In this document: positions 1-7,773 of the stretch, one piece after another
How positions within the stretch are numbered: the first letter of the stretch is position 1
Layout: every line of letters begins with the position of its first letter
Source of the DNA: CAXMST01 sp032122625
GTDB lineage: Bacteria; Actinomycetota; Thermoleophilia; Solirubrobacterales; 70-9
DNA length: 18,034 bases
Assembly (NCBI GenBank): GCA_032122625.1
Contig: JAQBGG010000056.1
Coordinates: forward strand, 1-18,034
Reading direction: 5' to 3'
Made by a program: the position numbers and the translations under genes
The notes under the pieces: model-generated
The model's input: only the letters and a program-made list of their open reading frames with translations
What the model was told of the DNA's origin: nothing
Database searches by the model: none

Positions 1-378
1 TGGACGCCGAGCGCTGGCTCCGCCGGTACCGGCGCGGAGGAGCGGTCCGAGCGCGACTATCTCAGCAGGGAGCTCGCCGAGCGTCTGCCTGAGCGACCGG
101 TGCGGTTTGACCTCGAGCTGCAGGTCGGCGGAGTCGGCGACGACCCGCACGATCCGACCTCGGTCTGGTCGGGCGACGGCGGCCGCATTCTTGCCGGGTC
201 ACTGCAGCTCGATGCCGTGGCCGAGGGCCACGATGGGATCATCTTCGATCCGATGCGGCTGACCGATGGGATCGAGCCCTCCGAGGACGCGATCCTCCAC
301 TTCCGTCCCCGTGCCTATGCAGCCTCCTACGATCGCCGTACCGGCGTCGAGCACGAACGCCCCTCCTGGGCTCGCTAG
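1..378 (+). CDS. Catalase-family heme protein, C-terminal part (5' end outside window)
   Basis: Frame 1 is open from the first base to a TAG at 376-378, giving about 125 residues of a C-terminus. The segment DDPHDPTSVW, followed by FDPMRLTDGIEPSEDAIL and a closing FRPRAYAASYDRR, matches the C-terminal end of the compact catalase-family peroxidases, where a DGIEPSDDPIL-like stretch precedes an R/A-Y-x-S end. The family uses heme to break down hydrogen peroxide. The heme-binding and catalytic residues lie upstream of the window and cannot be checked. An internal GTG at 100 would give a 92-residue protein but would cut the conserved region, so I treat the gene as continuing from outside. Its stop overlaps the stop of the convergent tetR-like gene in a shared CTAG. 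Confidence 0.75.
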   Translation, partial: WTPSAGSAGTGAEERSERDYLSRELAERLPERPVRFDLELQVGGVGDDPHDPTSVWSGDGGRILAGSLQLDAVAEGHDGIIFDPMRLTDGIEPSEDAILHFRPRAYAASYDRRTGVEHERPSWAR

Positions 379-1001
379 CGGCTGCCGTACTGTCCCCTCG
401 GAGCGCTGAACAGCGCCACGAAGGTCTCACCGAGCAGGCGGCCTGCTGCGTCTGAATCAAGGTTGCCGGCGTGAACCTCGTCCATAGTTGCCATCGCCGT
501 GGACTGCATCATCGAGAGCATCCAGCTCAGCGGCGCGTCGGCGCGCAGCTTTCCGGCCGCCAGGGCGTCGAGCAGGAAGAGGCGGACGGGGTCGTCGGGC
601 ACGCGCTTGCTCTCGGCCAGCGCCTCGGCCCCGATCTCGAGGTGCGCGTGGAGGAATCGGAAGCGTTCCCCGATGGCGATCATCACCGGGCCCAGCGCTC
701 GCAGGGTTTCATCTACCGCCAGGCGCTGATCGATCACCGTGCCGGTGGCGAGCTGTGCGTCCCGGATCACCCGCTCGAAGAGGGCGACGATCAGCTCCTC
801 TCGGTTGTCGAAGTGCCGATAGACGGTCGTCCTGCCGAGCTTGGCGGCGTTGGCGATGTCGAGCATCGAGGCGTTCGGATCGGCGGCCAGCGCCGTCAGC
901 GCAGCCTCGATCACTGTCTCGCGGTTGCGCCGCGCATCGGCACGGGTTGCCTCGGGCTCCGCCGGTCTCTCGCTTGTCTTGGAGCTGGTCGTCGAAGTCA
1001 C
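375..1001 (-). CDS. TetR/AcrR-family transcriptional regulator
   Basis: This 208-residue protein has a typical TetR N-terminal helix-turn-helix at about residues 28-75. The recognition-helix segment LGRTTVYRHFDNREELI is highly characteristic. The remaining 130 residues are a helical ligand-binding domain that cannot be assigned to a ligand by eye. The first 20 residues are polar and disordered. The start is a GTG at 999-1001. I see no convincing ribosome binding site before it, so the start is less certain than the family. It lies 83 bases downstream of acetoacetyl-CoA synthetase on the same strand and convergent with the catalase-family gene. It could regulate itself, the synthetase or both, which is inference from position only. 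Confidence 0.9.
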   Translation of the reverse strand: MTSTTSSKTSERPAEPEATRADARRNRETVIEAALTALAADPNASMLDIANAAKLGRTTVYRHFDNREELIVALFERVIRDAQLATGTVIDQRLAVDETLRALGPVMIAIGERFRFLHAHLEIGAEALAESKRVPDDPVRLFLLDALAAGKLRADAPLSWMLSMMQSTAMATMDEVHAGNLDSDAAGRLLGETFVALFSAPRGQYGSR

Positions 1002-1019
1002 GTCGGAGCGTCTAAGTGG

Positions 1020-1036
1020 AATGGTAGTGTGCCGTT
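1020..1036. promoter_or_regulatory. Candidate TetR operator (inverted repeat)
   Basis: The 17-base stretch reads AATGG-N7-CCGTT, an imperfect palindrome with arms AAYGG/CCRTT. It lies 19 bases upstream of the GTG start of the TetR gene. Size, symmetry and place fit an autoregulatory TetR-family site, but the arms are short and one could arise by chance. Confidence 0.3.
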
Positions 1037-1040
1037 TCTA

Positions 1041-1076
1041 GGCGTCCGGCGCCCAATCCCCCTGGCGTCGGGCGCC
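1041..1076 (-). terminator. Hairpin-forming repeat between acetoacetyl-CoA synthetase and tetR
   Basis: Two 13-base arms, GGCGTCCGGCGCC (1041-1053) and GGCGTCGGGCGCC (1064-1076), are direct repeats differing at one base. Because each is nearly self-complementary, they also pair as an inverted repeat around a 10-base loop. As minus-strand RNA, 11 of 13 positions pair. As plus-strand RNA, all 13 pair, two of them as G-U wobbles, followed by a T-rich run (ttctctttt). The hairpin begins 8 bases after the synthetase stop. It may be a terminator or attenuator for that gene, although no minus-strand U tract follows it. Confidence 0.45.
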
Positions 1077-1084
1077 TTCTCTTT

Positions 1085-3007
1085 TCAGCGGTTCTGGGCT
1101 GCGGCGATGAAGTAGTCCAGCGCCACCGGGTTGGCGAGGGACTCGCGACTGACGGCCTGTTCGGGGGCTGTGCCCATCAGGATCCGCTTGACGGGAATCT
1201 CCAGCGCCTTGCCCGAAAGCGTACGGGGAACCTCGTCGATGCGATGCACCTCATTCGGCACGTGCCGCGGTGAGCAGTCCTCGCGAACCCTGCGGGCGAT
1301 CCGGCCGATCAGCTCGTCGTCGAGCTCCGCGCCCTCTCGGAGGACGACAAAGAGCGGCATCAGGTTCTCCTGCGATTCGCGCGGCAGGTCGATCACCAGC
1401 GCGTCGGTGATCTCCGGGATCGAGAGCACGGCCCGGTAGATCTCGCTTGTTCCCATCCTGACCCCGCCGCGGTTGATCGTCGAGTCGCTGCGCCCGTAGA
1501 TGATCGCCGTACCCCGCTCGGTGATCTCGATCCAGTCGCCGTGGCGCCAGACCCCGGGGTAATGGTCGAAGTAGGCCTCGCGCAGCTTCGAACCCTCCGG
1601 GTCGTCCCAGAAGAAGATCGGCATCGAGGGCATCGGCTCGGTGAGGACGAGCTCGCCCACCTCGCCCACCTGCGGGTGGCCATCCTCGTCCCAGCTCTCG
1701 AGCGCCGCACCGAGCGATCGGCCCTGCAGCTCGCCAACGTAGACCGGGAGCGTCGGCACACCGCCGACGAACGCCGTGCAGACATCCGTTCCGCCGCTGG
1801 TCGAGAACAGCCAGGTATCGGCGCCGAGCTTCGCATAGACCCAGTTGAATCCCTCCGGAGAAAGGGGGGAGCCCGTCGACCCGACCGCCTGCAGCGCCGA
1901 CAGGTTCCGGCCGGCGGCCGGCTCGACGCCCTCCTTCATGCAGGATGAGAGGAAGGCGGCGCTGGTCCCGAAGGTCGTGATGGCGGCCTCCGCGGCGAGG
2001 TCCCAGAGCCGCTCCAGCCCGGGATGGCCCGGGTTGCCGTCGAAGAGCACGATCGAGGCCCGCGTCAACAGCACGCCGACGAGGAAGTTCCACATCATCC
2101 ACCCGGTCGTCGTAAACCAGAAGACGCGGTCGGAGGGCTGTGCGTCGAGATGCAGGTGCATCTTCTTCAGGTGCTCGAGGAGGATCCCGCCCTGGGAATG
2201 GACGATCGCCTTCGGCAGCCCGGTCGTGCCGGATGAGTAGAGGATCCAGAGCGGATGTTCGAAGGGCAGGCGTTCGAACTCCAACGCCGAGTCCGTGGGC
2301 CCGAGGAAACCGTCCTGCCAGCCGGAGCCGTCGAGGTAGCCGAGCCGCACGACCTTCTCCAGCGAGGGAATCCCCGCGGCGATCTCGGAGACGGTCGCGC
2401 CGCGGTCGAAGTCCTTGCCCCCGTAGCGGTAGCCATCGATCGCCAGCATCACCTTGGGCTCGATCTGGGCGAAGCGATCGATCACGCTGCGAGCGCCGAA
2501 CTCGGGCGCTGCCGACGACCAGACCGCCCCCAGGGAGGCACAGGCCAGGAAGGCGGCGACTGTCTCTGGGATGTTCGGCAGGTAGGCGACCACCCGATCG
2601 CCGGGTTCGACACCCAGCCCGATCAGGCCGGCGCGGATCCTGGCGGTCTGCTCGCGCAGCTCGCCCCAGCTCAGCTCAGCGAGCTCGCGTGTCTCGGAGG
2701 CGTGGCGGATCGCGACCGCAGCGTCGGCCTTGCCTCCGAAGATGTGCGCGGCGTAGCTGACCTCGGTCCCGGGGAACCACTCGGCGCCCGGCATCTGACG
2801 CGATCCGAGCACCCGCTCGTAGTCGCCGTCGACCTCGAAGTAGTCCCAGACGCTCGCCCAGAAGCGCTCGATGTCGTCAACCGACCAGCGCCAGAGTTCG
2901 TCGTAGTCGCCGGACAGGCCCTGGGTTCGGGCGAAAGCGGTGATCGCCGCCCGCTCGATCCGATCGGCCGAGGGGGTCCAGAGCAGCATCGGGGAGTGAT
3001 CCGCCAT
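1085..3007 (-). CDS. aacS: Acetoacetyl-CoA synthetase (EC 6.2.1.16)
   Basis: This 640-residue member of the ANL adenylating superfamily activates acetoacetate with ATP and CoA, releasing AMP and pyrophosphate. The acetyl/acetoacetyl-CoA synthetase N-terminal region spans about residues 30-90. The AMP-binding loop YSSGTTGLPK is at 257-266. Segments TTGWMMWN (about 300-307) and FSTSGGTDVC (401-410) are typical of acetoacetyl- rather than acetyl-CoA synthetases. The C-terminal SGKALEIPVKRIL carries the catalytic lysine, Lys600. Length matches the family at about 650 residues. The frame stays open upstream to 3364, but homology begins at MADHSPM, and the ATG at 3005-3007 has an AGGA 8 or 9 bases before it. 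It probably salvages acetoacetate from ketone bodies, leucine or aromatic breakdown, or from BKACE activity. Confidence 0.95.
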   Translation of the reverse strand: MADHSPMLLWTPSADRIERAAITAFARTQGLSGDYDELWRWSVDDIERFWASVWDYFEVDGDYERVLGSRQMPGAEWFPGTEVSYAAHIFGGKADAAVAIRHASETRELAELSWGELREQTARIRAGLIGLGVEPGDRVVAYLPNIPETVAAFLACASLGAVWSSAAPEFGARSVIDRFAQIEPKVMLAIDGYRYGGKDFDRGATVSEIAAGIPSLEKVVRLGYLDGSGWQDGFLGPTDSALEFERLPFEHPLWILYSSGTTGLPKAIVHSQGGILLEHLKKMHLHLDAQPSDRVFWFTTTGWMMWNFLVGVLLTRASIVLFDGNPGHPGLERLWDLAAEAAITTFGTSAAFLSSCMKEGVEPAAGRNLSALQAVGSTGSPLSPEGFNWVYAKLGADTWLFSTSGGTDVCTAFVGGVPTLPVYVGELQGRSLGAALESWDEDGHPQVGEVGELVLTEPMPSMPIFFWDDPEGSKLREAYFDHYPGVWRHGDWIEITERGTAIIYGRSDSTINRGGVRMGTSEIYRAVLSIPEITDALVIDLPRESQENLMPLFVVLREGAELDDELIGRIARRVREDCSPRHVPNEVHRIDEVPRTLSGKALEIPVKRILMGTAPEQAVSRESLANPVALDYFIAAAQNR

Positions 3008-3059
3008 GCGCGGATTCCTACCATGAAGACCGCCGAGGGAAGACGACGGGCGCCGCCCG

Positions 3060-3103
3060 GCCCGACGGCGATCCTCGAACCGATCCGCGGTAGCCCGACG
3101 GCG
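3060..3103. repeat. 11-bp direct repeats upstream of the aacS gene
   Basis: GCCCGACGGCG occurs at 3060-3070 and again at 3093-3103, offset by 33 bases, about three helical turns. Both copies lie in the 139-base gap between the coiled-coil gene and the start of acetoacetyl-CoA synthetase, 53 and 86 bases upstream of its ATG. They could be paired regulator sites on one DNA face. Chance in GC-rich sequence is a real alternative. Confidence 0.35.
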
Positions 3104-3146
3104 GTCTCGTCGTGACGTCGCTCCGAATGAGCGGATCTCGGGTCGG

Positions 3147-3491
3147 TCAGTTGGCTGACGGGGTCCGGCGGCCGCTCGCGAGTTCCCCGCGAAGCCGGCG
3201 GATCTCTCGGCGCAGTGCGTTGGTGCGACGCCGCTCGATCGACAACTCCTCGCTGACCCGGCGGAGAGCCGTCGCGAGCCGCTGCCGCCGCGTCGAGGCC
3301 CGCTCCAGGAGTCGATCGGAGTCAGACGGGCCGCCGGCCGCCGACGCGAGGCTCGCGAGAGCATCGCCGGCAGTGTCGACCCGCCGGCGGAAGTCCGGTC
3401 GCCCGTCGGCCCGTGGACGCCTGAAGTCCGCGCTCGGCCGACTTGTCGGGGGTCGGGCCGGCGTGGTCGTTACTGATCTGACCTCGGGCAT
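3147..3491 (-). CDS. Small Arg-rich coiled-coil protein, unknown function
   Basis: I do not recognise this 114-residue protein. Residues 1-40 are proline- and arginine-rich and probably disordered. Residues about 58-108 carry heptad-like leucine spacing (RLLERAS, RLATALRRV, ELSIERRR, ALRREIRRLRGEL) and should form a basic coiled coil. There is no signal peptide or membrane segment. The main support for a real gene is the strong ribosome binding site AAGGAG, 7 bases before the ATG at 3489-3491. A competing plus-strand frame over the same bases has no such site. It stands alone between the PEP synthase operon and acetoacetyl-CoA synthetase, with gaps of 224 and 139 bases. The basic coiled coil could mediate DNA binding or oligomerisation, but that is a guess. 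Confidence 0.65.
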   Translation of the reverse strand: MPEVRSVTTTPARPPTSRPSADFRRPRADGRPDFRRRVDTAGDALASLASAAGGPSDSDRLLERASTRRQRLATALRRVSEELSIERRRTNALRREIRRLRGELASGRRTPSAN

Positions 3492-3715
3492 CGTGGGTTC
3501 TCCTTGCTCCCGTCGGAAATGGAAACGCTGCGTGGCGGTCGGAATTCGGCCACGTCATTCTGAGATCTGGCCCACTCGGTGGTCGGTCTGTGGGCGACCC
3601 CCGAGACGCTGAAGCGAGACTATTCGCAGCACCCCGGCCGCACATCGGGGTTATCTACGTATCGGCGACGATCGGTGAGAGCAATCGCCCCCGCCGCGAC
3701 TGCCGGAGGTTGCCG

Positions 3716-6118
3716 CTAAGCCGAGGCCACGGACGGCTTCCGCGCTGCCTCAGCCGCGGCCACCTCGCGCTTGACCTTGATGAAGGTGTCGGGCGTGACC
3801 GAGATCGAGTCGATCCCAGCCTCGACCAAGAAGCGGGCGAAGCCCGGGTCGTCGCTGGGCGCCTGGCCACAGAGGCCGACCTTGCGATCGTGCGAGTGGG
3901 CCTTGGCGATCAGCTCCGAGATCAGGATCTTGACCGCCGGGTTGTGCTCGCTGAACATGCCGGCGAGAACGTCGGAGTCGCGATCGATGCCCAGGGTCAG
4001 CTGGGTCAGGTCGTTGGATCCGATCGAAAAGCCGTCGAAGCGCTCCGCGAAGCCGTCGGCGAGCACGATGTTCGCCGGGATCTCGGCCATCACGTAGACC
4101 TCGAGCCCGTTCTCACCGCGTCCGATTCCGGCCTCCGCCATCACCTCGAGCACCTGGTCCGCCTCCTCCAGGGTCCGGCAGAAGGGGATCATCGCGATCA
4201 GGTTGTCGAGGCCGAGGTGCTCGCGGGCGCGCTTGATCGCCCGACACTCGAGCAGAAAGCCGTCCCGGTAGCCGTCGCTGTGGTAGCGGCTCGCGCCACG
4301 CCAGCCGATCATAGGGTTCTCCTCGTGCGGCTCGAAGCCGCTGCCCCCGACCAGCTGCGCGTACTCGTTGGTCTTGAAGTCGCTCATCCGCACGATCACC
4401 GGGTCCGGGTGCTGGGAGGCGGCGATCCGGGCGATCCCGCGGGCCAGCGTGTGGACGAAGAACTCGGTCTTGTCCTCGTAGCCCCGCGTGAGGCGCTCGA
4501 TCTGTTCGCGGGCGTTCTCGTCGGAGACCCGGTCGAAGTGCGCGAGCGCCATCGGGTGGGCCTTGATGTGGTTCTGGACGATGAACTCCATCCGCGCCAG
4601 GCCGACGCCGTCGGCGGGCAGCCGCCACCAGCGCAGCGCCGCCGCCGGGTCGGCGACGTTGAGCATCACCTTGGTCGAGGTCTCGGGCAGATCGCCGAGG
4701 TCGACGTCGGTGACCGAGAAGTCGAGGATTCCCTCGTAGACGAAGCCCTCGTCGCCCTCCGCGCAGCTGACCGTCACCTCGATGCCCTCGGGGATCGACG
4801 GAGCATCGGCGGCGCCGACGATCGCCGGTAGGCCGAGTTCGCGGCTGACGATCGCAGCATGGGAGGTGCGGCCGCCGTGCTCGGTGACGATCGCCGAGGC
4901 CCGCTTCATGATCGGCACCCAGTCCGGGTCGGTGATCTCGGTGACCAGGACGGCCCCGTCCTCGAAGCGCTCGATCTCGTCGGCGCTCTGCAGCCGCAGG
5001 ACCTTGCCCGTCGCGATCGCGTCGCCGACCGCGGCTCCCTCGGCGATCTTGGTGCCGGTCCCGTCGAGCGAGTAGCTCTTCAGCTGCCCGACCTCGCGCC
5101 GCGACTGCACCGTCTCGGGCCGCGCCTGGACGATGAACATCTCGCCGGTGAGACCGTCCCTGGCCCACTCGATGTCCATCGGCTTGCCGTAGTGACCCTC
5201 GAGCGTCACGGCCCAGCGCGCCAGGGTGACGATCTCGGCGTCGGAGATCACGTAGCTGTGGCGCTCCTGCTCGGTGGTCTCGAGCACCTCGGTCGGATCG
5301 GCGTCGCCACTTGCGTAGGCGATCTTCGTGCTCTTACGGCCGAGTCGCTTCGAGATGATCGGCTCGATCGTCTCGTCGTCGAGCCGCGGCTTATAGACGA
5401 CGAACTCGTCCGGATCGACCGTGCCGCTGACGACCGACTCGCCCAGCCCCCAGGCTCCGTTGATCAACACGGCGTCCGGGAAGCCGGTCTCGGTGTCGAT
5501 CGAGAACATCACTCCGGCGGAGCCGCAGTCGGAGCGGATCATGCGCTGGACCCCGACCGAGAGGGCGACCTTCATGTGGTCGAAGCCGTTGTTGTTGCGG
5601 TAGGCGATCGCGCGGTTGGTGAACAGCGAAGCGAGACAGCGCCGCGTGGCGTCGAGCAGGTGGTCGGCGCCCCTGATGTTGAGAAAGGTGGCCTGCTGGC
5701 CGGCGAAGCTGGCCTCGGGCAGATCCTCGGCCGTGGCGCTGGAGCGCACCGCGACGTCCGGATCGTCGCTGCCGATCTCGCTCGCCAGCTCGGCGTAGGC
5801 AGTGCGGATCGCATCGGCGAGGGCCGGCGGGAAGGCTCCCGCATAGAACAGGCCGCGGATCGAGTGCCCGGCCTCGGCGAGCTCGATCTCACCCGCCTCG
5901 TGACGCTTGAGGATCGCGTCCATGCGCTCGCGGATGCCGTTGTGGTCGACGAACTCCCAGTAGGCGTCGGCGGTGGTCGCGAAGCCCTCGGGTACACGGA
6001 TTCCCTGCTCGGAGAGCTTGCCGATCATCTCTCCCAGGGAGGAGTTCTTGCCGCCCACCCGGGCGGTGTCGCCGGAGTCGATCTCGGTCAGTGAAACGAC
6101 GTAACTGGTGGTGTTCAT
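3716..6118 (-). CDS. ppsA: Phosphoenolpyruvate synthase (pyruvate, water dikinase, EC 2.7.9.2)
   Basis: This 800-residue protein makes PEP from pyruvate and ATP, releasing AMP and phosphate. Domains run in the usual order: ATP-grasp nucleotide-binding region (about 15-340, with VGGKNSSLGEM and VAVRSSATAEDLPEASFAGQQ-like signatures), the swivelling phosphohistidine domain with HGGRTSHAAIVSREL and catalytic His420, and the C-terminal PEP/pyruvate-binding barrel with SDFKTNEY, ENPMIGWRGASRY and GLCGQAPSD carrying Cys750. These match E. coli PpsA His421 and Cys751. The frame is open to 6298, but the ATG at 6116-6118 has a strong AAGGAGAACC leader, so I start there. It is the last gene of the operon, 20 bases after the flavoprotein/ferredoxin gene. 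That placement argues that the oxoacid handled by the upstream enzyme is pyruvate. Confidence 0.95.
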   Translation of the reverse strand: MNTTSYVVSLTEIDSGDTARVGGKNSSLGEMIGKLSEQGIRVPEGFATTADAYWEFVDHNGIRERMDAILKRHEAGEIELAEAGHSIRGLFYAGAFPPALADAIRTAYAELASEIGSDDPDVAVRSSATAEDLPEASFAGQQATFLNIRGADHLLDATRRCLASLFTNRAIAYRNNNGFDHMKVALSVGVQRMIRSDCGSAGVMFSIDTETGFPDAVLINGAWGLGESVVSGTVDPDEFVVYKPRLDDETIEPIISKRLGRKSTKIAYASGDADPTEVLETTEQERHSYVISDAEIVTLARWAVTLEGHYGKPMDIEWARDGLTGEMFIVQARPETVQSRREVGQLKSYSLDGTGTKIAEGAAVGDAIATGKVLRLQSADEIERFEDGAVLVTEITDPDWVPIMKRASAIVTEHGGRTSHAAIVSRELGLPAIVGAADAPSIPEGIEVTVSCAEGDEGFVYEGILDFSVTDVDLGDLPETSTKVMLNVADPAAALRWWRLPADGVGLARMEFIVQNHIKAHPMALAHFDRVSDENAREQIERLTRGYEDKTEFFVHTLARGIARIAASQHPDPVIVRMSDFKTNEYAQLVGGSGFEPHEENPMIGWRGASRYHSDGYRDGFLLECRAIKRAREHLGLDNLIAMIPFCRTLEEADQVLEVMAEAGIGRGENGLEVYVMAEIPANIVLADGFAERFDGFSIGSNDLTQLTLGIDRDSDVLAGMFSEHNPAVKILISELIAKAHSHDRKVGLCGQAPSDDPGFARFLVEAGIDSISVTPDTFIKVKREVAAAEAARKPSVASA

Positions 6119-6138
6119 GGTTCTCCTTCTCAGGTGGT

Positions 6139-7773
6139 TCAGATCTTCTCGGGGACCATCTCGATCGCGCCGCACGGACACTCCGCGACACAGATCCCGC
6201 AGCCCTTGCAGTAGTCGAGGTCGATCTCGTAGCCGTTCTCGACGCCCTCGAGTTTGATTACCGCGTTGTCGGGGCAGAGCCCGAAGCAGTTGTCGCATCC
6301 GAAGCAGTTACCGCAGGAGAGGCAGCGTCGCGCCTCGTAGAGGGCGTTCGAATCATCGAGACCGCCGACGACCTCCTCGAAGGTCGCGCGCCGCCGCGCC
6401 GTCTCCAACCGGGGTCTCTCCGTCCGCGGCGCGTCCGCGTAGTACCAGGTGTTGAGGCTGTCGAAGTCGGCCAGCTTCGGCTCGGGAGTCGGGGCGTAGG
6501 GGGTCCCGCGAAGCCACCGGTCGATGTTCTGCGCCGCCCGGCGACCGTGGCCGATCGCGACCGTCACCGTGCGCTCGGCCGGGACCATGTCGCCGCCGGC
6601 GAAGATGCCGGCCTGCCCGGTCATCATGTCGGGCCCGACGGTGACGACCCCATCCTCGATTTCGATCCCGGGCGCGCCCTCGAGCAAGGCCAGGTCGGCC
6701 TCCTGACCCAGCGCCAGAATCAGCGAGTCGGCCTCGAGCTCCTCGAGCTCGCCGGTCGGCTGCGGGAAGCCATCCTCGTCGAGCTCCATGCGCTCGATCT
6801 GCAGCCGCCCCTCGTCCGCGCGCGTGACCGTCGAGAGCCAGCGCATCTTGACGCCCTCGTCCTCGGCCTCCTCGACCTCGACGTCGTGCGCCGGCATCCG
6901 ATCGCGGGTCCGGCGATAGACGACGACCGCGTCGGTCGCCCCGAGCCGCTTTGCGGTTCGGGCGACGTCCATTGCCGTATCGCCGCCTCCGTAGACAACG
7001 ACGCGCCGCCCGAGCTGTGGCGGCTCGGCGTCCTCCATGTCGTGCAGGAGGCCAACCGCGTCAAGGACCCGCGCCGCCTCCCCGGCCGGCACGTAGGCCC
7101 GCTTGGCGATGTGCGCCCCGACTGCGAGGAAGGCGGCGTCGAAGTCCCCCTCCTGCATGCTCTGCATGGCGTCGCTCGAGCGGCGGTCGAGCTCCAGCTC
7201 GACCCCCATCGCGAGGATCCGGTCGATCTCGGCGGCGAGCACCTGGCGCGGCAGCCGATAGGTGGGGATCCCGAAGCGCATCATGCCGCCCGCCGCGGAG
7301 CCGGCCTCGTGGATCGTGACCTCGTGACCGAGGCGGCGGAGGTGATAGGCGGCCGAGAGCCCTGAGGGACCGGCGCCGATTACCAGCACCCGCTTGCCGG
7401 TCGGCTCCACGTCAAGCTCGACCGTCCAGCCCCGGTCGATCGCCTCGTCCCCCAGGAAGCGCTCCACCGAGTTGATCCCGACCGCCTCGTCGAGGCTCTT
7501 GCGATTGCACTTGGTCTCGCAGGGGTGGTAGCAGACGCGGCCCATGACCGCCGGAAACGGGTTCGTCTCCATGATCCGGCGCCAGGCACGGGCGTAGCCC
7601 TCGCCGCCGGACTCGGCGTCATACAACCAGGCCTGGATGTCCTCGCCGGCCGGGCAGGCGTGGCTGCAGGGCGGAAGCCGCTCGATGTACTCGGCCCGCT
7701 CGGTCCGCCAGTTGCCGGTCCGGTTGGCGAGGCTCGAGGCGACGTCCAGCGTGATTGCGAACGGCTTATCCAT
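6139..7773 (-). CDS. GltD-like NAD(P)H-dependent flavoprotein fused to a 2[4Fe-4S] ferredoxin domain
   Basis: This 544-residue protein joins three parts. An N-terminal iron-sulfur region has Cys36, 40, 81, 85 and 89 within CSHACP and GRVCYHPCETKC. A GltD-type two-dinucleotide module has the FAD loop GAGPSG at 133-138, the NAD(P) loop GGGDTAMD from 262, then VVYRR, and a later GIFAGGD. A C-terminal ferredoxin has two CxxCxxCxxxCP motifs: Cys490/493/496/500 and Cys522/525/528/532. An extra CxxC at 484/487 precedes them. It resembles the electron-transfer subunit of phenylglyoxylate and NAD-linked pyruvate oxidoreductases (PadH type). I infer that it carries electrons between the TPP enzyme and NAD(P). 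Its ATG overlaps the beta-subunit stop (TGATG); a GTG three bases earlier, in the same overlap, is the alternative start. Confidence 0.9.
   Translation of the reverse strand: MDKPFAITLDVASSLANRTGNWRTERAEYIERLPPCSHACPAGEDIQAWLYDAESGGEGYARAWRRIMETNPFPAVMGRVCYHPCETKCNRKSLDEAVGINSVERFLGDEAIDRGWTVELDVEPTGKRVLVIGAGPSGLSAAYHLRRLGHEVTIHEAGSAAGGMMRFGIPTYRLPRQVLAAEIDRILAMGVELELDRRSSDAMQSMQEGDFDAAFLAVGAHIAKRAYVPAGEAARVLDAVGLLHDMEDAEPPQLGRRVVVYGGGDTAMDVARTAKRLGATDAVVVYRRTRDRMPAHDVEVEEAEDEGVKMRWLSTVTRADEGRLQIERMELDEDGFPQPTGELEELEADSLILALGQEADLALLEGAPGIEIEDGVVTVGPDMMTGQAGIFAGGDMVPAERTVTVAIGHGRRAAQNIDRWLRGTPYAPTPEPKLADFDSLNTWYYADAPRTERPRLETARRRATFEEVVGGLDDSNALYEARRCLSCGNCFGCDNCFGLCPDNAVIKLEGVENGYEIDLDYCKGCGICVAECPCGAIEMVPEKI

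Noticed and set aside
3008..3364. N-terminal extension of acetoacetyl-CoA synthetase
   Set aside because: The frame is open, but the added residues are Arg/Ser/Gly-rich, lack family similarity and overlap the coiled-coil gene; the ATG at 3007 has a ribosome binding site and matches family length.
3492..3715. Possible RNA gene or terminator in the gap between PEP synthase and the coiled-coil gene
   Set aside because: Only weak short pairings (for example GGCGAC/ATCGCC around 3664-3688) and short GTCGGAA repeats are visible; nothing rises above chance in GC-rich DNA.
3590..6094. Long plus-strand open frames (3590-4831 and 4859-6094) opposite PEP synthase
   Set aside because: They are mirror frames produced by strong GC codon bias; the minus strand encodes a complete PEP synthase with all catalytic residues, and the plus frames show only repetitive Asp/Leu/Val/Arg-rich sequence.
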